The notes beneath the pieces were generated by a model that saw only the letters and a list, made by a program, of their open reading frames with translations, was not told the DNA's origin and searched no databases. Below are positions 26,903 to 36,893 of a stretch of 64,000 nucleotides of DNA, piece after piece. This DNA is from Pseudomonas sp. SJZ074 (GTDB lineage: Bacteria > Pseudomonadota > Gammaproteobacteria > Pseudomonadales > Pseudomonadaceae). The stretch covers positions 186,001 through 250,000 of the forward strand of contig NZ_VIUE01000005.1 in assembly GCF_007828215.1 (NCBI RefSeq), in the 5' to 3' direction. How positions within the stretch are numbered: position 1 is the first letter of the stretch; every line of letters starts with the position of its first letter. The translations under genes and the position numbers were made by a program.

Positions 26903-29317
26903 TCAGAACAACACCTTCGCCACATCCGCAAAGCGCTTGGCGAAGTGCACCGTGACGCCTTCCTTCAGGTAGTCCGGCAGCTCTTCGAAGTTACCCCGGT
27001 TGGCTTCCGGCAGGATCAGTTCGAGAATCTTCTGCCGGCGCGCCGCGATGACCTTTTCGCGGACCCCGCCAATGGGCAACACGTGCCCGGTGAGGGTCAG
27101 CTCGCCGGTCATGGCGACGCCTTTCTTCGGTGGCTGGTTGCGGGCCAGGGACAGCAGCGCGCTGGCCATGGTCACCCCGGCGCTCGGGCCGTCCTTGGGC
27201 GTGGCGCCTTCGGGCACATGCAGATGGACGAAGGCTTCGTCGAAGAACTTCGGGTCGCCGCCGAACTGCTTCAAATGCGAGCTGACATAGCTGTGGGCGA
27301 TTTCCGCCGATTCCTTCATCACGTCGCCCAGTTGTCCGGTGAGTTTGAAGCCGCGATTGTGGGTGTGGATGCGCGTTGCTTCGATCGGCAGGGTGGCACC
27401 GCCCATGCTGGTCCAGGCCAGGCCGGTAATCACGCCGATGCCAGACAGCACCTGCTCGTTGCGGAACACCGGTTTGCCCAGGGACGCTTCAAGGTCCTTC
27501 GGCCCGAGCTTGATCACCGCCTTTGGCTCGTCGATCAGCTTCATCACCGCCTTGCGCACCAGTTTGCCCAGCTGCTTCTCCAGCTGCCGAACCCCGGCTT
27601 CGCGGGCGTAGCCGTCGATCAACGTCTTCAAGGCCCCGTCGCTGATGCTCAGGCTGCCCTTGGACACCCCAGCCTTGGCCAGTTGCTTGGGCCACAGGTG
27701 GCGCTTGGCGATGGCGACCTTTTCTTCGGTGATGTAGCCCGACAAGCGAATCACTTCCATCCGGTCCAGCAGCGGGCCGGGGATCGAGTCCAGGGTGTTG
27801 GCGGTGCACACGAAGAGCACCTTGGACAGGTCCAGGCGCATGTCCAGGTAGTGATCGAGAAACTCGACGTTCTGCTCCGGGTCGAGGGTTTCCAGCAAGG
27901 CCGAGGCTGGATCGCCCTGGTAGCTCTGGCCCATCTTGTCGATCTCGTCGAGCATGATCACCGGGTTCATCACTTCGACGTCTTTGAGCGCCTGTACCAG
28001 TTTGCCCGGCTGGGCGCCGATGTAGGTACGCCGATGGCCCTTGATCTCGGCCTCGTCGCGCATGCCGCCGACGCTGAAACGGTAGAACGGCCGGCCGAGG
28101 GACTCGGCAATGGACTTGCCGACGCTGGTCTTGCCCACGCCCGGCGGGCCCACGAGCAGCACGATGGAGCCGCTGATCTCGCCTTTGTAGGCACCGACGG
28201 CGAGGAATTCGAGGATACGGTCCTTGATGTCGTCCAGGCCGGCGTGGTGCTGGTCGAGCACCTTGCGCGCGTGCTTGAGATCGAGCTTGTCCTGGCCGTA
28301 TACGCCCCACGGCACCGAGGTCGCCCAATCGAGGTAGTTGCGGGTGACGGCGTATTCCGGCGAACCGGTTTCCAGGATGGAAAGCTTGTTCATTTCCTCT
28401 TCGATACGCTTCTGGGCCTGGGCCGGCAGCGCCTTGCCCTCCAGTCGCTGCTCGAACTGTTCGAGGTCGGCGCTACGATCGTCCTTGGTCAGCCCCAATT
28501 CCTGCTGAATGACCTTGAGCTGTTCCTTGAGGAAGAACTGGCGCTGATGTTCGCCGATCTTGCTGTTGACCTCGGCGGAAATCTCTTTCTGCAACCGCGC
28601 CACTTCGACTTCCTTGCGCAGCATCGGCAGCACTTTTTCCATGCGCTTGAGCATGGGCACGCAATCGAGCACTTCCTGCAGTTCGTTGCCGGTGGCGGAG
28701 GTGAGTGCGGCGGCGAAGTCCGTCAGCGGCGACGGATCGTTGGGGCTGAAGCGGTTGAGGTAGTTCTTCAGCTCTTCGCTGTACAGCGGGTTCAGCGGCA
28801 GCAGTTCCTTGATCGCATTGATCAGCGCCATGCCATAGGCCTTGACCTCGTCGGTCGGCTCGCTGGGCTGATGCGGGTATTCGACTTCCACCAGGTACGG
28901 TGGACGATGGTGCTTGAGCCAGGTGCGGATGCGCACGCGGGTCAGGCCCTGGGCAACGAATTGCAATTTGCCCGCCTCGCGACTGGCGTGATGCACCTTG
29001 ACCAGCGTGCCGTACAGCGGCAGCGCCGACGTATCGAAATGGCGTGGGTCTTCCTGGGGAGTATCCATGAAGAACAGCGCCAGGGAATGATGTTCGGACT
29101 TGGCCACCAGTTCCAGGGTTTCGGCCCAGGGTTCTTCATTGACGATGACCGGCAGCACCTGAGCCGGGAAGAATGGACGATTATGGATGGGGATGATGTA
29201 GACCTTGTCCGGCAGGTTCTGGCCGGGCAGCGCCAGGCCGGTGCCGGAAACGGTGTGTTCGATGTGTTCGGAGTCAGCGTATTCGTTCGTGGCTTCAGTA
29301 GAGTGCTGGTCGCTCAT
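26903..29317 (-). CDS. ATP-dependent Lon-family protease (AsrA/second Lon type)
   Basis: 804 aa. N-terminal Lon substrate-binding domain (VYIIPIHNRPFFPAQVLPV), coiled-coil linker, AAA+ module with Walker A GPPGVGKT at about 390-397 and Walker B VIMLDEIDKM, then the C-terminal peptidase with the catalytic Ser in KDGPSAGVT and Lys in GGVREKVIAA. Pseudomonads carry two Lon proteases; the N-terminal sequence resembles the AsrA type linked to heat and aminoglycoside stress more than canonical Lon, but this cannot be settled here. The start MSDQHSTEAT at 29317 is preferred to a five-residue longer one. Confidence 0.92.
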   Translation of the reverse strand: MSDQHSTEATNEYADSEHIEHTVSGTGLALPGQNLPDKVYIIPIHNRPFFPAQVLPVIVNEEPWAETLELVAKSEHHSLALFFMDTPQEDPRHFDTSALPLYGTLVKVHHASREAGKLQFVAQGLTRVRIRTWLKHHRPPYLVEVEYPHQPSEPTDEVKAYGMALINAIKELLPLNPLYSEELKNYLNRFSPNDPSPLTDFAAALTSATGNELQEVLDCVPMLKRMEKVLPMLRKEVEVARLQKEISAEVNSKIGEHQRQFFLKEQLKVIQQELGLTKDDRSADLEQFEQRLEGKALPAQAQKRIEEEMNKLSILETGSPEYAVTRNYLDWATSVPWGVYGQDKLDLKHARKVLDQHHAGLDDIKDRILEFLAVGAYKGEISGSIVLLVGPPGVGKTSVGKSIAESLGRPFYRFSVGGMRDEAEIKGHRRTYIGAQPGKLVQALKDVEVMNPVIMLDEIDKMGQSYQGDPASALLETLDPEQNVEFLDHYLDMRLDLSKVLFVCTANTLDSIPGPLLDRMEVIRLSGYITEEKVAIAKRHLWPKQLAKAGVSKGSLSISDGALKTLIDGYAREAGVRQLEKQLGKLVRKAVMKLIDEPKAVIKLGPKDLEASLGKPVFRNEQVLSGIGVITGLAWTSMGGATLPIEATRIHTHNRGFKLTGQLGDVMKESAEIAHSYVSSHLKQFGGDPKFFDEAFVHLHVPEGATPKDGPSAGVTMASALLSLARNQPPKKGVAMTGELTLTGHVLPIGGVREKVIAARRQKILELILPEANRGNFEELPDYLKEGVTVHFAKRFADVAKVLF

Positions 29318-29470
29318 GGGGCACCTGCGCAATGGAGTATGGAGCTTAGATGGGGCAGGTGGGGGGTGGTTTCAATGGTGGGCGATTGTTAGCGGCTATT
29401 TCATGGTGTGTTGTTCAGCGTTGTGACAGGTCTGCGGCAAGGGATTGCCGTGGCGATGGAGCTTCTGTGG

Positions 29471-29490
29471 CGAGGGAGCAAGCTCCCTCG
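29471..29490. repeat. Perfect 9-bp-arm palindrome between lon and the MFS gene
   Basis: CGAGGGAGC, AA, GCTCCCTCG. It is related to the GGCGAGGGG hairpins at 30913 and 56446. Confidence 0.65.
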
Positions 29491-29516
29491 TCATAGTGGG
29501 TAGAGGCTGCCGGGTT

Positions 29517-30830
29517 TCACTCGACCCGGTTCAAATCGTTATGCCGGGTTTCTTTCAGGCACAGCACCGCGATCACGCTGAGTACGGCAGCGGCTGATAC
29601 ATAGCCACCGACATAGCTCAAGCCGCCCATCGCCACCAGTTTCTGGGCAAAGAACGGGGCGGCCGAGGCGCCAACGATGCCGCCCAGGTTGTAGGCGGCC
29701 GACGCGCCGGTGTAACGCACGTGTGTCGGAAACAGCTCCGGTAGCAAGGCACCCATGGGGGCGAAGGTCACGCCCATCAGGAACAGCTCGATGCACAGGA
29801 ACAGCGCCACGCCCGCAGTCGAACCCTGGGTCAGCAGGGGCTCCATGAGAAAACCCGAGGCTATGGCCAGCACACCACCGGTGACCAGCACGGGCTTGCG
29901 CCCGAAGCGGTCGCTGGCCCAGGCCGACAAGGGCGTGGCGGCGGCCATGAACAGCACGGCAAAACACAGCAGGGCGAGGAACGTCTCGCGGCTGTAGCCA
30001 AGGGTGGCGACGCCGTAGCTCAGGGAGAACACCGTGGAAATATAGAACAGCGCATAACACACCACCATCGCCACCGCGCCCAGCAAGGTCGGCCCCCAAT
30101 ACTGGCTGAACAGCTCGACCAGCGGCACTTTCACCCGTTCCTGACGGGCGACGGCATTGGCGAAGACCGGGGTTTCATGGAGTTTGAGTCGCACATAGAG
30201 GCCGACGATCACCAGTACGGCACTGAGTAGGAACGGAATCCGCCAGCCCCAGGAGCGGAACTGCTCGTCGTCCAGGCTCATCGCCAGGGTCAGGAACAGC
30301 CCATTGGCTGCCAGGAAGCCAATGGAAGGGCCCAGTTGAGGGAACATGCCGAACCAGGCACGCTTGCCCTTGGGGGCGTTTTCGGTGGCGAGCAGCGCGG
30401 CGCCGCCCCATTCACCACCCAGGCCCAGCCCCTGGCCGAAACGCAGCAGGCACAGCAGGAACGGTGCCCAGGCGCCAATGCTGGCATACCCGGGCAGCAC
30501 GCCGATGAGTGTGGTGCACACGCCCATCAGCAGCAGTGACGCCACCAGCGTGGACTTGCGCCCGATCCGGTCGCCAAAGTGGCCGAACAGCGCCGAGCCC
30601 AGTGGACGGGCGAGGAAAGCGATGCCGAATGTCAGGAAGGACGACAGCATCTGTGCCGTGCCTGACGTCTGTGGGAAGAACACCGGCCCGATCACCAGGG
30701 CAGCAGCCGTGGCATAGACGTAGAAATCATAGAACTCGATGGCCGTGCCGATGAAGCTCGCGGTCGCCACGCGGGTGGTGGAGTTCGTCGGCTGGGCAGA
30801 CACGGCGTCGTTGCAGGTGGTGGTAGTCAT
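29517..30830 (-). CDS. MFS transporter, metabolite:H+ symporter (MHS/ShiA-like)
   Basis: 437 aa with twelve predicted membrane helices. The family signatures are GTAIEFYDFYVY in helix 1, FGHFGDRIGRKSTL between helices 2 and 3, RFGQGLGLGGEWGGA, and SDRFGRKPVL in the second half. MHS members import organic acids or osmolytes such as shikimate, 2-oxoglutarate, citrate or proline betaine; the substrate is not deducible. The ATG at 30830 has an AGGGAT site 7 bases away and is chosen over the ATG 21 bases upstream. Confidence 0.88.
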   Translation of the reverse strand: MTTTTCNDAVSAQPTNSTTRVATASFIGTAIEFYDFYVYATAAALVIGPVFFPQTSGTAQMLSSFLTFGIAFLARPLGSALFGHFGDRIGRKSTLVASLLLMGVCTTLIGVLPGYASIGAWAPFLLCLLRFGQGLGLGGEWGGAALLATENAPKGKRAWFGMFPQLGPSIGFLAANGLFLTLAMSLDDEQFRSWGWRIPFLLSAVLVIVGLYVRLKLHETPVFANAVARQERVKVPLVELFSQYWGPTLLGAVAMVVCYALFYISTVFSLSYGVATLGYSRETFLALLCFAVLFMAAATPLSAWASDRFGRKPVLVTGGVLAIASGFLMEPLLTQGSTAGVALFLCIELFLMGVTFAPMGALLPELFPTHVRYTGASAAYNLGGIVGASAAPFFAQKLVAMGGLSYVGGYVSAAAVLSVIAVLCLKETRHNDLNRVE

Positions 30831-30912
30831 GCAGTTATCCCTGACAGTCATGTGCTCCGTTGGAGCGAATTATTATGGTTGAACGGCTAGGGGTGGTGCT
30901 GGTGGTGAACTT

Positions 30913-30942
30913 TGTGGCGAGGGGATAAATCCCCTCGCCACA
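30913..30942. repeat. Perfect 30-bp palindrome TGTGGCGAGGGGAT-AA-...
   Basis: 14-bp perfect arms around AA. The identical 30-bp sequence occurs at 56446-56475. It is a second palindromic repeat type, distinct from the REP pairs, and lies at the 3' end of the CNNM gene. Confidence 0.85.
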
Positions 30943-30950
30943 GGGAGAAT

Positions 30951-32192
30951 TCAAGCAGCCGTTGGCGCCGAACTGTTATGCCATGCCAGCACCTGGCTGA
31001 CGCGGTTGTCCACGGTCTCGATGATTTCCAGGCGATAGCGACCGATTTTCAGGCAGACCGGGCTTTCGGGAATGGTTTCCAGCGCTTCGGTCACCAACCC
31101 GTTGAGGGTCTTGGGTCCATCGCAAGGCAGGTGCCAGCCGAGGGTCTTGTTCAATTCGCGAATCGACGCCGCGCCATCGATCATCAGGCGCCCGTCCGGC
31201 TGCGGATGGACGTGAGGGTTGTCGAGGCTGTGCTCGCTTTCGAACTCACCGACGATTTCTTCGAGGATGTCTTCCAGGGTGACGATACCCAGCACTTCGC
31301 CATATTCGTCCACCACCATACCGAGGCGCCGTTGCTGCTTGTGGAAGTTCAGCAGTTGCAGCTGCAGCGGTGTGCTTTCGGGCACGAAGTAAGGTTCGTG
31401 GCAAGCGGCTAGCAGCGCCTCCTGGGTCAGGCTCGCGTCCGCCAGCAGATGGCGGATCTGGCGGGTGTTGAGCACGGCTTCGACCTGGTTGATGTCGCTG
31501 TGGAACACTGGCAGGCGGGTGCGCCGATTCAGGAGCAACTGCTCGATGATCTCGCCAATGGGATCGTCGAGGTTGATGCCGTCGACTTCGCTGCGGGGGA
31601 CCAGGATGTCGTTGACGGTGATGTTGTCGAGGGCGTGGATGCCGGAAACCGGATGCGGCCGGCCGATGCTCTGCTCATGTTCATGCTCGACGCGCGCCGG
31701 TGTGGGCATTTCCTCGTCGCTTTGCTGGACGGCGCTGGTCTTGCGGGCAAAGGGTCGCAGCAGCCACTCACTCAGGTTGTTCAATAGCCAGGCCAGGGGG
31801 TAAATCAGTTTCAATGGTACGCCAAGGAGGGTGTTGCCCAGCGCCAGTATCGCGTCCGGGTGGCGGGTGGCCAGGGTGCGTGGCAGGTAGTCGGCGAACA
31901 CCAACAGTGCCGCACTGATGGCGAGCCAGGCGATCCAGGGGCCGTTTTCCAGCCAGGTAAAGATCGCTAGCAAGGTGCCGATCACCAGCGCCAGGGCGCG
32001 ACACAGGGTATTGCACAGAATCAGGCTGGTCAGGGGGAAGTCCAGCTTCGCCAGCGGCTTGTCGCCGGCGCGCGAAGCCTTGCGCTGGGCCAACAGATGG
32101 TGCCGGGCGGCTTCGATGGCGGTAAACAGGGCCGCCCAGAGAATCAGCACGACCAGTACAGCGAGCAGTGGCCCCGCGGGCAACCTATCCAT
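30951..32192 (-). CDS. CNNM/CorC-type transporter-associated protein (DUF21-CBS-CorC_HlyC)
   Basis: 413 aa. An N-terminal DUF21 membrane domain with about four helices (to residue ~140) is followed by a CBS pair (VNDILVPRSEVDGI, and GMVVDEYGEVLGIVTLEDILEEIVGE) and a C-terminal CorC_HlyC domain (IDGAASIRELN). Family members take part in Mg2+/Co2+ homeostasis. The next gene upstream on the same strand (ypjD) ends 12 bp from its start, so the pair is probably an operon. Confidence 0.9.
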   Translation of the reverse strand: MDRLPAGPLLAVLVVLILWAALFTAIEAARHHLLAQRKASRAGDKPLAKLDFPLTSLILCNTLCRALALVIGTLLAIFTWLENGPWIAWLAISAALLVFADYLPRTLATRHPDAILALGNTLLGVPLKLIYPLAWLLNNLSEWLLRPFARKTSAVQQSDEEMPTPARVEHEHEQSIGRPHPVSGIHALDNITVNDILVPRSEVDGINLDDPIGEIIEQLLLNRRTRLPVFHSDINQVEAVLNTRQIRHLLADASLTQEALLAACHEPYFVPESTPLQLQLLNFHKQQRRLGMVVDEYGEVLGIVTLEDILEEIVGEFESEHSLDNPHVHPQPDGRLMIDGAASIRELNKTLGWHLPCDGPKTLNGLVTEALETIPESPVCLKIGRYRLEIIETVDNRVSQVLAWHNSSAPTAA

Positions 32193-32204
32193 CAGCGCCG
32201 TCCG

Positions 32205-33017
32205 TCAGATATGCAGGATGTATTCACGGACCAGTTTGCTACCGAAGTACGCCAACATCAGCAGGCAGAAACCGGCCAGGGTCCAGCGAATGGCTTTATG
32301 GCCGCGCCAGCCGAGACGGTTGCGGCCCCACAGCAGCACACTGAACACCACCCACGCCAGGCAGGCCAGCAGGGTCTTGTGCACCAGGTGCTGGGCGAAC
32401 AGGTTCTCGACGAACAGCCAGCCGGAGATCAGCGACATCGACAACAGGGCCCAGCCGGCCCAGAGGAAGCCGAACAGCAGGCTCTCCATGGTTTGCAGCG
32501 GCGGGAAGTTGCGGATCAGTCCGGACGGGTGCTTGTTCTTGAGCTGGTGGTCCTGGACCAGCAGCAGCAAGGCCTGGAACACGGCGATGGTGAACAGGCC
32601 ATAAGCGAGGATCGACAGCAGGATGTGGGCGAGAATGCCCGGTTCTTCGTCGATGACCTGCACCGTGCCCGACGGCGCGAACTGCGCCAGCAGCACCGTG
32701 GCCAGCCCCAATGGGAAGAGCAGCACCAGCAGGTTTTCCACCGGGATGCGCGAACAGGCCAGCAGTGTCAGGGCGATCACCGCGACGGCGATCAGGCTGG
32801 CGGCGTTGAAGAAGTCCAGGCCCAGGCCGATCGGCGTCATCAGGTGGGTATAAAGGCTGGCCGCGTGGCCGAGCACCGCCAGCACGCCGAGCGTGACCAG
32901 CAGGCGTTTGTTCGCCTTGGCACCGGTGGCCAGGCGGGTGCCGTGATAGAGGGTCGCCGCGGCGTATAGGCAGGCGGCGACGAGGGAGGCAAGCAAGCTG
33001 GGTGACAAGGGGAGCAT
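32205..33017 (-). CDS. ypjD: Cytochrome c assembly-type membrane protein YpjD (CcsA/CcmC fold)
   Basis: 270 aa, almost entirely hydrophobic with eight predicted helices. The conserved segment around EEPGILAHILLSILAYGLF and WAGWALLS corresponds to the haem-handling WWD-like region of the CcsA/CcmC/YpjD family, though without a strict WGxxWxWD motif. The start MLPLSPSLLASL at 33017 is preceded by the divergent ffh promoter region; the 463-aa reading would cross into that promoter and ffh. Its exact role is unknown. Confidence 0.85.
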   Translation of the reverse strand: MLPLSPSLLASLVAACLYAAATLYHGTRLATGAKANKRLLVTLGVLAVLGHAASLYTHLMTPIGLGLDFFNAASLIAVAVIALTLLACSRIPVENLLVLLFPLGLATVLLAQFAPSGTVQVIDEEPGILAHILLSILAYGLFTIAVFQALLLLVQDHQLKNKHPSGLIRNFPPLQTMESLLFGFLWAGWALLSMSLISGWLFVENLFAQHLVHKTLLACLAWVVFSVLLWGRNRLGWRGHKAIRWTLAGFCLLMLAYFGSKLVREYILHI

Positions 33018-33113
33018 AAATCCTGTTAGGCAAGCCCGAAAGGCGCTGAGTTTGGCATAGAACCCATCCTGCACGAAAGGCCGCCGCGAGGTGTACGTGG
33101 CACGCTTCTTCGC

Positions 33114-33119
33114 TATAAT
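33114..33119 (+). promoter_or_regulatory. -10 box of the ffh promoter
   Basis: A consensus TATAAT, about 95 bp before the ffh ATG. No good -35 hexamer is visible at 16-18 bp, so an extended or activator-helped promoter is possible. Confidence 0.45.
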
Positions 33120-33213
33120 CCGCGACCTGCCCACGCCGCAGGCTCGCCGAGCACATTTTTCACGGTCTGGGCCGCCATTATCCCGGCCTCGTACGGGCCT
33201 GAAAGGATCGCGC

Positions 33214-34590
33214 ATGTTTGAAAACCTAACCGACCGTCTCTCGCAGACGCTGCGCCATGTCACCGGCAAGGCTAAGCTGACCGAGGACAACATCAAAGAC
33301 ACCCTGCGCGAAGTGCGCATGGCGTTGCTCGAAGCCGACGTTGCCCTGCCGGTGGTCAAGGACTTCGTCAATTCGGTCAAGGAACGCGCCGTCGGCACCG
33401 AAGTGTCGCGCAGCCTGACGCCGGGCCAGGCGTTCGTGAAGATCGTCCAGGCCGAGCTCGAAAGCCTGATGGGCGCCGCCAACGAAGACCTGAACCTCGC
33501 CGCCGTACCGCCAGCGGTGGTGCTGATGGCCGGTCTGCAGGGCGCGGGCAAGACCACCACCGCCGGCAAGCTGGCGCGCCTGCTCAAGGAGCGCAAGAAG
33601 AAGTCGGTGATGGTGGTGTCCGCGGACGTCTACCGTCCGGCGGCGATCAAGCAGCTGGAAACCCTGGCCAACGACATCGGCGTGACGTTTTTCCCGTCCG
33701 ACCTGAGCCAGAAGCCGGTGGACATCGCCCAGGCGGCCATCAAGGAAGCGAAGCTCAAGTTCATCGACGTGGTCATCGTCGACACCGCCGGTCGCCTGCA
33801 CATCGATGAAGAAATGATGGGCGAGATCAAGGCGCTGCATGCCGCGGTCAACCCGGTGGAAACCCTGTTCGTGGTCGATGCCATGACCGGCCAGGACGCG
33901 GCCAACACCGCCAAGGCCTTCGGTGATGCGCTGCCGCTGACCGGCGTGATCCTGACCAAGGTCGACGGCGATGCCCGTGGCGGTGCCGCGCTGTCGGTAC
34001 GGGCCATCACTGGCAAGCCGATCAAGTTCATCGGTATGGGCGAGAAGAGCGAAGCGCTCGAACCGTTCCACCCTGAGCGCATCGCCTCGCGCATCCTGGG
34101 CATGGGCGACGTGCTCAGCCTGATCGAGCAGGCCGAGCAGACCCTCGACAAGGAAAAAGCCGACAAGCTTGCGAAGAAATTAAAGAAGGGCAAGGGCTTC
34201 GACCTCGAAGACTTCCGCGACCAGCTGCAACAAATGAAGAACATGGGCGGCCTCGGCGGGCTCATGGACAAACTGCCGAACATCGGCGGCGTGAACCTGG
34301 CGCAGATGGGCAACGCCCAGGGCGCGGCTGAAAAGCAGTTCAAGCAGATGGAAGCCATCATCAACTCCATGACCCCGGCCGAGCGCCGCGACCCTGACCT
34401 GATCAGCGGTTCGCGCAAGCGCCGTATCGCCATGGGTTCCGGCACCCAGGTGCAGGACATCGGTCGCTTGATCAAGCAGCACAAGCAGATGCAGAAGATG
34501 ATGAAGAAGTTCTCCACCAAGGGCGGGATGGCCAAAATGATGCGCGGCATGGGCGGCATGCTGCCCGGCGGCGGCATGCCCAAGATGTAG
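33214..34590 (+). CDS. ffh: Signal recognition particle protein Ffh
   Basis: GTPase that with 4.5S RNA targets nascent membrane proteins to FtsY. 458 aa: N domain, G domain with GLQGAGKTTTAGKLA, VDTAGRL and TKVDGDARGG, and a Met-rich M domain ending MRGMGGMLPGGGMPKM. The ATG at 33214 (MFENLTDRLS) follows GAAAGGA. The longer frame covers the promoter and is rejected. Confidence 0.96.
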   Translation: MFENLTDRLSQTLRHVTGKAKLTEDNIKDTLREVRMALLEADVALPVVKDFVNSVKERAVGTEVSRSLTPGQAFVKIVQAELESLMGAANEDLNLAAVPPAVVLMAGLQGAGKTTTAGKLARLLKERKKKSVMVVSADVYRPAAIKQLETLANDIGVTFFPSDLSQKPVDIAQAAIKEAKLKFIDVVIVDTAGRLHIDEEMMGEIKALHAAVNPVETLFVVDAMTGQDAANTAKAFGDALPLTGVILTKVDGDARGGAALSVRAITGKPIKFIGMGEKSEALEPFHPERIASRILGMGDVLSLIEQAEQTLDKEKADKLAKKLKKGKGFDLEDFRDQLQQMKNMGGLGGLMDKLPNIGGVNLAQMGNAQGAAEKQFKQMEAIINSMTPAERRDPDLISGSRKRRIAMGSGTQVQDIGRLIKQHKQMQKMMKKFSTKGGMAKMMRGMGGMLPGGGMPKM

Positions 34591-34598
34591 GAATCCAC

Positions 34599-34620
34599 GC
34601 ACCGGCAGTCATGCCGGTGC
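34599..34620 (+). terminator. Stem-loop after ffh
   Basis: GCACCGGCA, GTCA, TGCCGGTGC: a perfect 9-bp stem with a 4-base loop, eight bases after the ffh stop. There is no T-run, so termination would be weak or factor-assisted. Confidence 0.5.
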
Positions 34621-34718
34621 AACTCACGGGGACGTGGGATCTCCAGCCAACCCGTCATTCGCGGGCGCTGATCGTCGCAGATCTGAATGGCAGCCCGGCA
34701 CCCGCCGGAAAAAGTCAT

Positions 34719-34746
34719 TTGCAAAAGTCTGGATATTCCTTAGAAT
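34719..34746 (+). promoter_or_regulatory. Predicted sigma-70 promoter of the rpsP operon
   Basis: TTGCAA (34719-34724), 16-bp spacer and TAGAAT (34741-34746), about 70 bp before rpsP, in a locally AT-rich stretch. Confidence 0.65.
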
Positions 34747-34818
34747 ATGCGGCCTTTCGGGCACCCATGCCCGCTGTGCATTTAGATTTGCAGCACCGAC
34801 TACAGGAACGATGTTCAC

Positions 34819-35070
34819 ATGCTAACAATCCGTCTTGCCCTTGGCGGCTCCAAAAAGCGCCCGTTTTACCACCTGACCGTAACCGACAGCCGCAACCCGC
34901 GCGACGGTTCCCACAAAGAGCAGGTTGGTTTCTTCAACCCTATCGCCCGTGGTCAGGAAGTTCGTCTGTCCGTGAACCAAGAGCGCGTTGCCTACTGGCT
35001 GAGCGTTGGTGCACAACCTTCTGAGCGCGTTGCTCAGTTGTTGAAGGAATCGGCTAAGGCTGCGGCCTGA
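34819..35070 (+). CDS. rpsP: 30S ribosomal protein S16
   Basis: 83 aa starting [19 protein letters not shown], with the S16 signature [10 protein letters not shown]. First gene of the rpsP-rimM-trmD-rplS operon; rimM starts 5 bp after its stop. Confidence 0.97.
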   Translation: MLTIRLALGGSKKRPFYHLTVTDSRNPRDGSHKEQVGFFNPIARGQEVRLSVNQERVAYWLSVGAQPSERVAQLLKESAKAAA

Positions 35071-35075
35071 GCAAT

Positions 35076-35612
35076 ATGAACGCGACGCCAAAAGATGCTG
35101 ATGATCTGATCGTTGTCGGCAAAATCTATTCTGTACATGGCGTTCGCGGCGAAGTGAAGGTGTATTCCTTTACTGATCCGATCAAGAACCTGTTGGACTA
35201 CAAAGCCTGGACGCTCAAGCGCGAAGGCAGCGTGAAACAGGTTGAGCTGGTCAGCGGACGCGGGAACGACAAGTTCCTGGTCGCAAAGCTCAAGGGTCTC
35301 GATGATCGTGAAGAAGCGCGTCTTCTGGCCGGTTATGAGATCTGCGTGCCGCGCAGCCTGTTCCCTGAACTGACCGACGGCGAGTACTACTGGTACCAGC
35401 TGGTAGGGCTGAAGGTCATCGACCATCTCGGGCAATTGCTCGGGAAAATCGATCACCTGCTCGAGACCGGTTCGAACGATGTCATGGTGGTAAAGCCTTG
35501 CGTCGGCAGTCTGGATGATCGCGAACGCCTGTTGCCCTATACCGGGCAGTGCGTGTTGGCCGTTGACCTGGAGGCAGGCGAGATGAAGGTGGAATGGGAT
35601 GCGGATTTCTGA
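35076..35612 (+). CDS. rimM: 16S rRNA processing protein RimM
   Basis: Assembly factor that binds S19 and matures the 30S head. 178 aa with [21 protein letters not shown] at the N terminus and the PRC-barrel with [13 protein letters not shown]. It overlaps nothing; trmD begins two bases after its stop. Confidence 0.95.
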   Translation: MNATPKDADDLIVVGKIYSVHGVRGEVKVYSFTDPIKNLLDYKAWTLKREGSVKQVELVSGRGNDKFLVAKLKGLDDREEARLLAGYEICVPRSLFPELTDGEYYWYQLVGLKVIDHLGQLLGKIDHLLETGSNDVMVVKPCVGSLDDRERLLPYTGQCVLAVDLEAGEMKVEWDADF

Positions 35613-35614
35613 AC

Positions 35615-36367
35615 GTGGCCAACTTGCGCGTTGAAGTCATCACATTGTTTCCCGAGATGTTTTCCGCCATCAGCGAGTACGGCATAACCAGCCGCGCGGT
35701 GAAACAGGAGCTATTGCAGCTGACCTGTTGGAATCCGCGGGACTACACCACGGATCGGCATCACACTGTGGACGATCGCCCGTTTGGCGGTGGTCCGGGC
35801 ATGGTGATGAAGATCAAGCCCCTGGAAGATGCACTGGTTCAGGCCAGGGCGGCAGCCGGGGAAGGTGCGAAGGTGATCTACCTGTCGCCCCAAGGCCGCC
35901 AACTGACTCAGTCGGCGGTACGCGAACTGGCGAATTCGGATGCATTGATCCTGATTGCCGGTCGTTATGAAGGCATTGACGAGCGTTTCATTGAAGCTCA
36001 TGTCGATGAAGAGTGGTCGGTTGGCGACTATGTACTGTCTGGCGGCGAGCTGCCGGCGATGGTCCTGATCGATGCGGTTACACGACTGCTGCCTGGAGCT
36101 TTAGGGCATGCAGATTCCGCTGAGGAAGATTCCTTTACGGATGGTCTGCTGGATTGCCCGCACTACACCCGACCGGAGGTGTATGCGGATCAGCGTGTTC
36201 CCGACGTGTTGCTAAGTGGCAACCACGCGCACATCCGGCGTTGGCGTTTACAGCAGTCCCTTGGTCGGACCTGGGAACGACGCGCCGATCTTCTGGAAAG
36301 CCGCTCGCTTTCTGGAGAAGAGAAGAAGCTGCTCGAGGAATACATCCGCGAGCGGGACGATAGTTAA
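35615..36367 (+). CDS. trmD: tRNA (guanine-N1-)-methyltransferase TrmD
   Basis: Makes m1G37 in tRNAs. 250 aa, with ITLFPEMF, the [18 protein letters not shown] motif, the trefoil-knot SAM site ([12 protein letters not shown]) and [11 protein letters not shown]. The GTG at 35615 ([12 protein letters not shown]) is the probable start, right after the rimM stop. The ATG at 35594 would overlap rimM by 19 bases and is possible but adds seven atypical residues. Confidence 0.94.
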   Translation: MANLRVEVITLFPEMFSAISEYGITSRAVKQELLQLTCWNPRDYTTDRHHTVDDRPFGGGPGMVMKIKPLEDALVQARAAAGEGAKVIYLSPQGRQLTQSAVRELANSDALILIAGRYEGIDERFIEAHVDEEWSVGDYVLSGGELPAMVLIDAVTRLLPGALGHADSAEEDSFTDGLLDCPHYTRPEVYADQRVPDVLLSGNHAHIRRWRLQQSLGRTWERRADLLESRSLSGEEKKLLEEYIRERDDS

Positions 36368-36411
36368 CAACGTATCGATGGTAAGTCCGAGACTTGCCTT
36401 AGGAGCACAGC

Positions 36412-36762
36412 ATGACTAACAAAATCATCCTTGCACTCGAAGCAGAGCAGATGACCAAAGAAATCCCTACCTTTGCCCCGGGTGACACCATTGTCGTCCA
36501 GGTGAAAGTGAAGGAAGGTGATCGTTCCCGTCTGCAAGCGTTCGAAGGCGTCGTTATCGCCAAGCGTAACCGTGGCGTGAACAGTGCTTTCACCGTTCGT
36601 AAAATCTCCAACGGTGTTGGCGTAGAGCGTACTTTCCAGACCTACAGCCCGCAAATCGACAGCATGGCTGTGAAGCGTCGCGGTGACGTACGTAAAGCCA
36701 AGCTGTACTACCTGCGTGACCTGTCCGGTAAAGCAGCTCGCATCAAGGAAAAACTGGCCTGA
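36412..36762 (+). CDS. rplS: 50S ribosomal protein L19
   Basis: 116 aa with the L19 features [22 protein letters not shown] and [21 protein letters not shown] ribosome-binding site precedes the ATG. Last gene of the operon, followed by a strong terminator. Confidence 0.97.
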
Positions 36763-36779
36763 GTCCAGCTTCCGATGCA

Positions 36780-36807
36780 AAAAAAGCAGCCTGAGGGCTG
36801 CTTTTTT
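36780..36807 (+). terminator. Intrinsic terminator of the rpsP operon
   Basis: A-run, AGCAGCC (36785-36791), loop TGAG, GGCTGCT (36796-36802) and six T. Confidence 0.93.
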
Positions 36808-36893
36808 GTTGCCTGCGATTTGCTCTTTGAGCACCCTGCGTACTTTCTTTATCGTATGGATGCAGCGTGCTTGCGCATCCGCCAAGAGTGTTT

